A stretch of DNA of 64,000 nucleotides from Thalassotalea sp. 42_200_T64 (GTDB lineage Bacteria; Pseudomonadota; Gammaproteobacteria; Enterobacterales; Alteromonadaceae): contig MABC01000053.1 in NCBI GenBank assembly GCA_002162925.1, forward strand, positions 62,001 through 126,000, given 5' to 3'. Positions within the stretch are counted from its first letter, which is position 1. Each line of letters opens with the position of its first letter. Shown here piece by piece: positions 62,618 through 64,000 of this stretch. The notes beneath the pieces are model-generated. The model did no database searches. It was not told where the DNA came from and saw only the letters and a program-made list of their open reading frames with translations. Both the position numbers and the translations under genes were made by a program.

Positions 62618-63898
62618 TTAGAGCAGGCGCATTACCATCTCTTTGACAACTAAATATTGAACTTGCCTTAGCATCCTTAATTCACCAGGTCGCGCTGGAC
62701 TAGGAGGTAGTAGTTCAACTTGCTGGTAAAGGTTACTAAATTCATCATTAATGCTGCTAGCTATACGATGCAACTGTTTTGAGGCTAACGAGATAGGGAT
62801 GCCTAATGTCTGAGAAAAAGCTAAAACATCTTCTCGTGTGACGTCACTAAATCGTTCCTTGCCGTTAATTGGTACAGATACTTTTTCATTTAAAGGATCA
62901 GTTCCTTCGGGTACGTAGATAATGGTACTTAGCAAGTCATAAAATGGTGTTAATTGAGCGAAGCCTTTCACATAAAAAAAACTGATGTTCTTTAAGTGCG
63001 CATCTCCATTACCAATAAGCAGGTTAAACAGGACCCATTGAAATAACTTTAGTGACGTGATCGCTGGCGGTCTTACTTCTTTAAGTAGCTTTTGATAAGT
63101 TTCTACTGTTGACGCCCTATATTTAGAGCCCCTGCCATACCCCAATAATTGGCATGCATCTACAATGTGTTTTCGCTCTTGCTCGGGATAGTCTCCAATT
63201 CTATCAAATCGCTCGACAATGTAAGCAGGCTCTGGGGTGTAGATAACGTCTACATCAGGCACATCTATACCTAATTGATACGCCAATTTCATCATAAACC
63301 ATTCGTTACGGGTAGTTTGCCAATAGCGATCCGGTTCGGAATGATCCGGTTTTAAAATGTGCGTCGAAGGCGTACCCTCATTACCTTCAAACAAGTCATC
63401 ACCTTGTTTGATTATAAGCATCTTGTGTTGGGCGCCAGCCAACGACATTCGGCTGCCTTGACGGCTATTAAGGGGGGCTCTCGGTAAGTTTTTTATTTTA
63501 TCCCATAACTGCTCGTATGGTAGAGGCGTTGCATCGCTAGCAGGAAATTCAACCAACTCTTCTAATAACGTTAACGCGCCGGCTGATTCTATGCCTGATT
63601 CGGTAAGTAGAGCAAAAGAGTCTTCATGATCTACATCCGCGTCTTTGGCCAGTAATAGTCGTGCGTTTTCTTCTGGTAATAGGTTGTCGAAAAATCGCTG
63701 AACTGGGCGCCTTGTGCCAGAATCAAGATGCTCACCTTCTTTTAATGGGATGTCTGGGCATATCGCAAACCTATTTGGCGATGCTAACCAAGCTTCGTCG
63801 TATTTGAAAGACCAAAACCCATTAGTATCTCGCAACTGTCCCATTAACTGCTTGCCTACATAAACCTGTAGTTTTCTGGCGGCATGCATATCACTCAT
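62618..63898 (-). CDS. hipA: HipA-family serine/threonine kinase toxin
   Basis: RPVQRFFDNLLPEENAR; LAGAQHKMLI; GNGDAHLKNISFF. Confidence 0.93.
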   Translation of the reverse strand: MSDMHAARKLQVYVGKQLMGQLRDTNGFWSFKYDEAWLASPNRFAICPDIPLKEGEHLDSGTRRPVQRFFDNLLPEENARLLLAKDADVDHEDSFALLTESGIESAGALTLLEELVEFPASDATPLPYEQLWDKIKNLPRAPLNSRQGSRMSLAGAQHKMLIIKQGDDLFEGNEGTPSTHILKPDHSEPDRYWQTTRNEWFMMKLAYQLGIDVPDVDVIYTPEPAYIVERFDRIGDYPEQERKHIVDACQLLGYGRGSKYRASTVETYQKLLKEVRPPAITSLKLFQWVLFNLLIGNGDAHLKNISFFYVKGFAQLTPFYDLLSTIIYVPEGTDPLNEKVSVPINGKERFSDVTREDVLAFSQTLGIPISLASKQLHRIASSINDEFSNLYQQVELLPPSPARPGELRMLRQVQYLVVKEMVMRLL

Positions 63899-64000
63899 AA
63901 TTCGATACTAATTGCTGAATTTGAGAAATCAATTTTCGTTTTGCTCCATCGTTACTTTCAGGTAAGACGATATCAATTTTTACCTCTAACCCAAGTGCTT
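63891..64000 (-). CDS. C-terminal end of upstream gene, presumably HipB antitoxin (truncated by window edge)
   Basis: Minus-strand reading ...ALGLEVKIDIVLPESNDGAKRKLISQIQQLVSNYE*; its stop overlaps the hipA start (ATGAGTGA). Confidence 0.6.
   Translation of the reverse strand, partial: ALGLEVKIDIVLPESNDGAKRKLISQIQQLVSNYE

Overview
A 64 kb chromosomal window from a gammaproteobacterium. Gene content and synteny look like marine Alteromonadales, possibly Colwelliaceae/Thalassotalea-like (inference only). Left part (~1-34 kb): a respiratory/cytochrome region. It holds three related triheme c7-type cytochromes (one fused to a monoheme c domain), an 11-CXXCH multiheme cytochrome, an NHL-repeat lipoprotein, a Sel1+diheme fusion, System I maturation genes (ccmF-G-H, with ccmI distant) plus System II-like ResB and CcsA, several PAS/GGDEF/EAL/HK sensors, and a P19-type iron-uptake cassette. 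Two perfect FNR-type boxes (TTGAT-N4-ATCAA) precede ccmF and the P19/EAL divergent promoter region. Middle (35.4-43.9 kb): complete spc and alpha ribosomal operons (rplN to rplQ) with an alpha-operon leader, detached from the S10 operon and preceded by a MITE-like element. Right part (44-64 kb): prkB, an ast (arginine succinyltransferase) operon, trpG/pabA, accBC, aroQ, dsbD, cutA, fxsA, groESL with a sigma32 promoter, and hipBA at the edge. Main anomalies: three probable single-base frameshifts (a poly-G8 tract in an LtaS/sulfatase-family gene, a poly-A8 tract in a DUF1338 gene, and a 1-nt loss in an OsmC/YhfA gene), a two-flavour 7-bp VNTR between accC and its terminator, and tandem small 'oxidoreductase-like' cysteine proteins. 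No tRNA, rRNA or CRISPR array was recognised. No homology search was run; family names come from recognised motifs.
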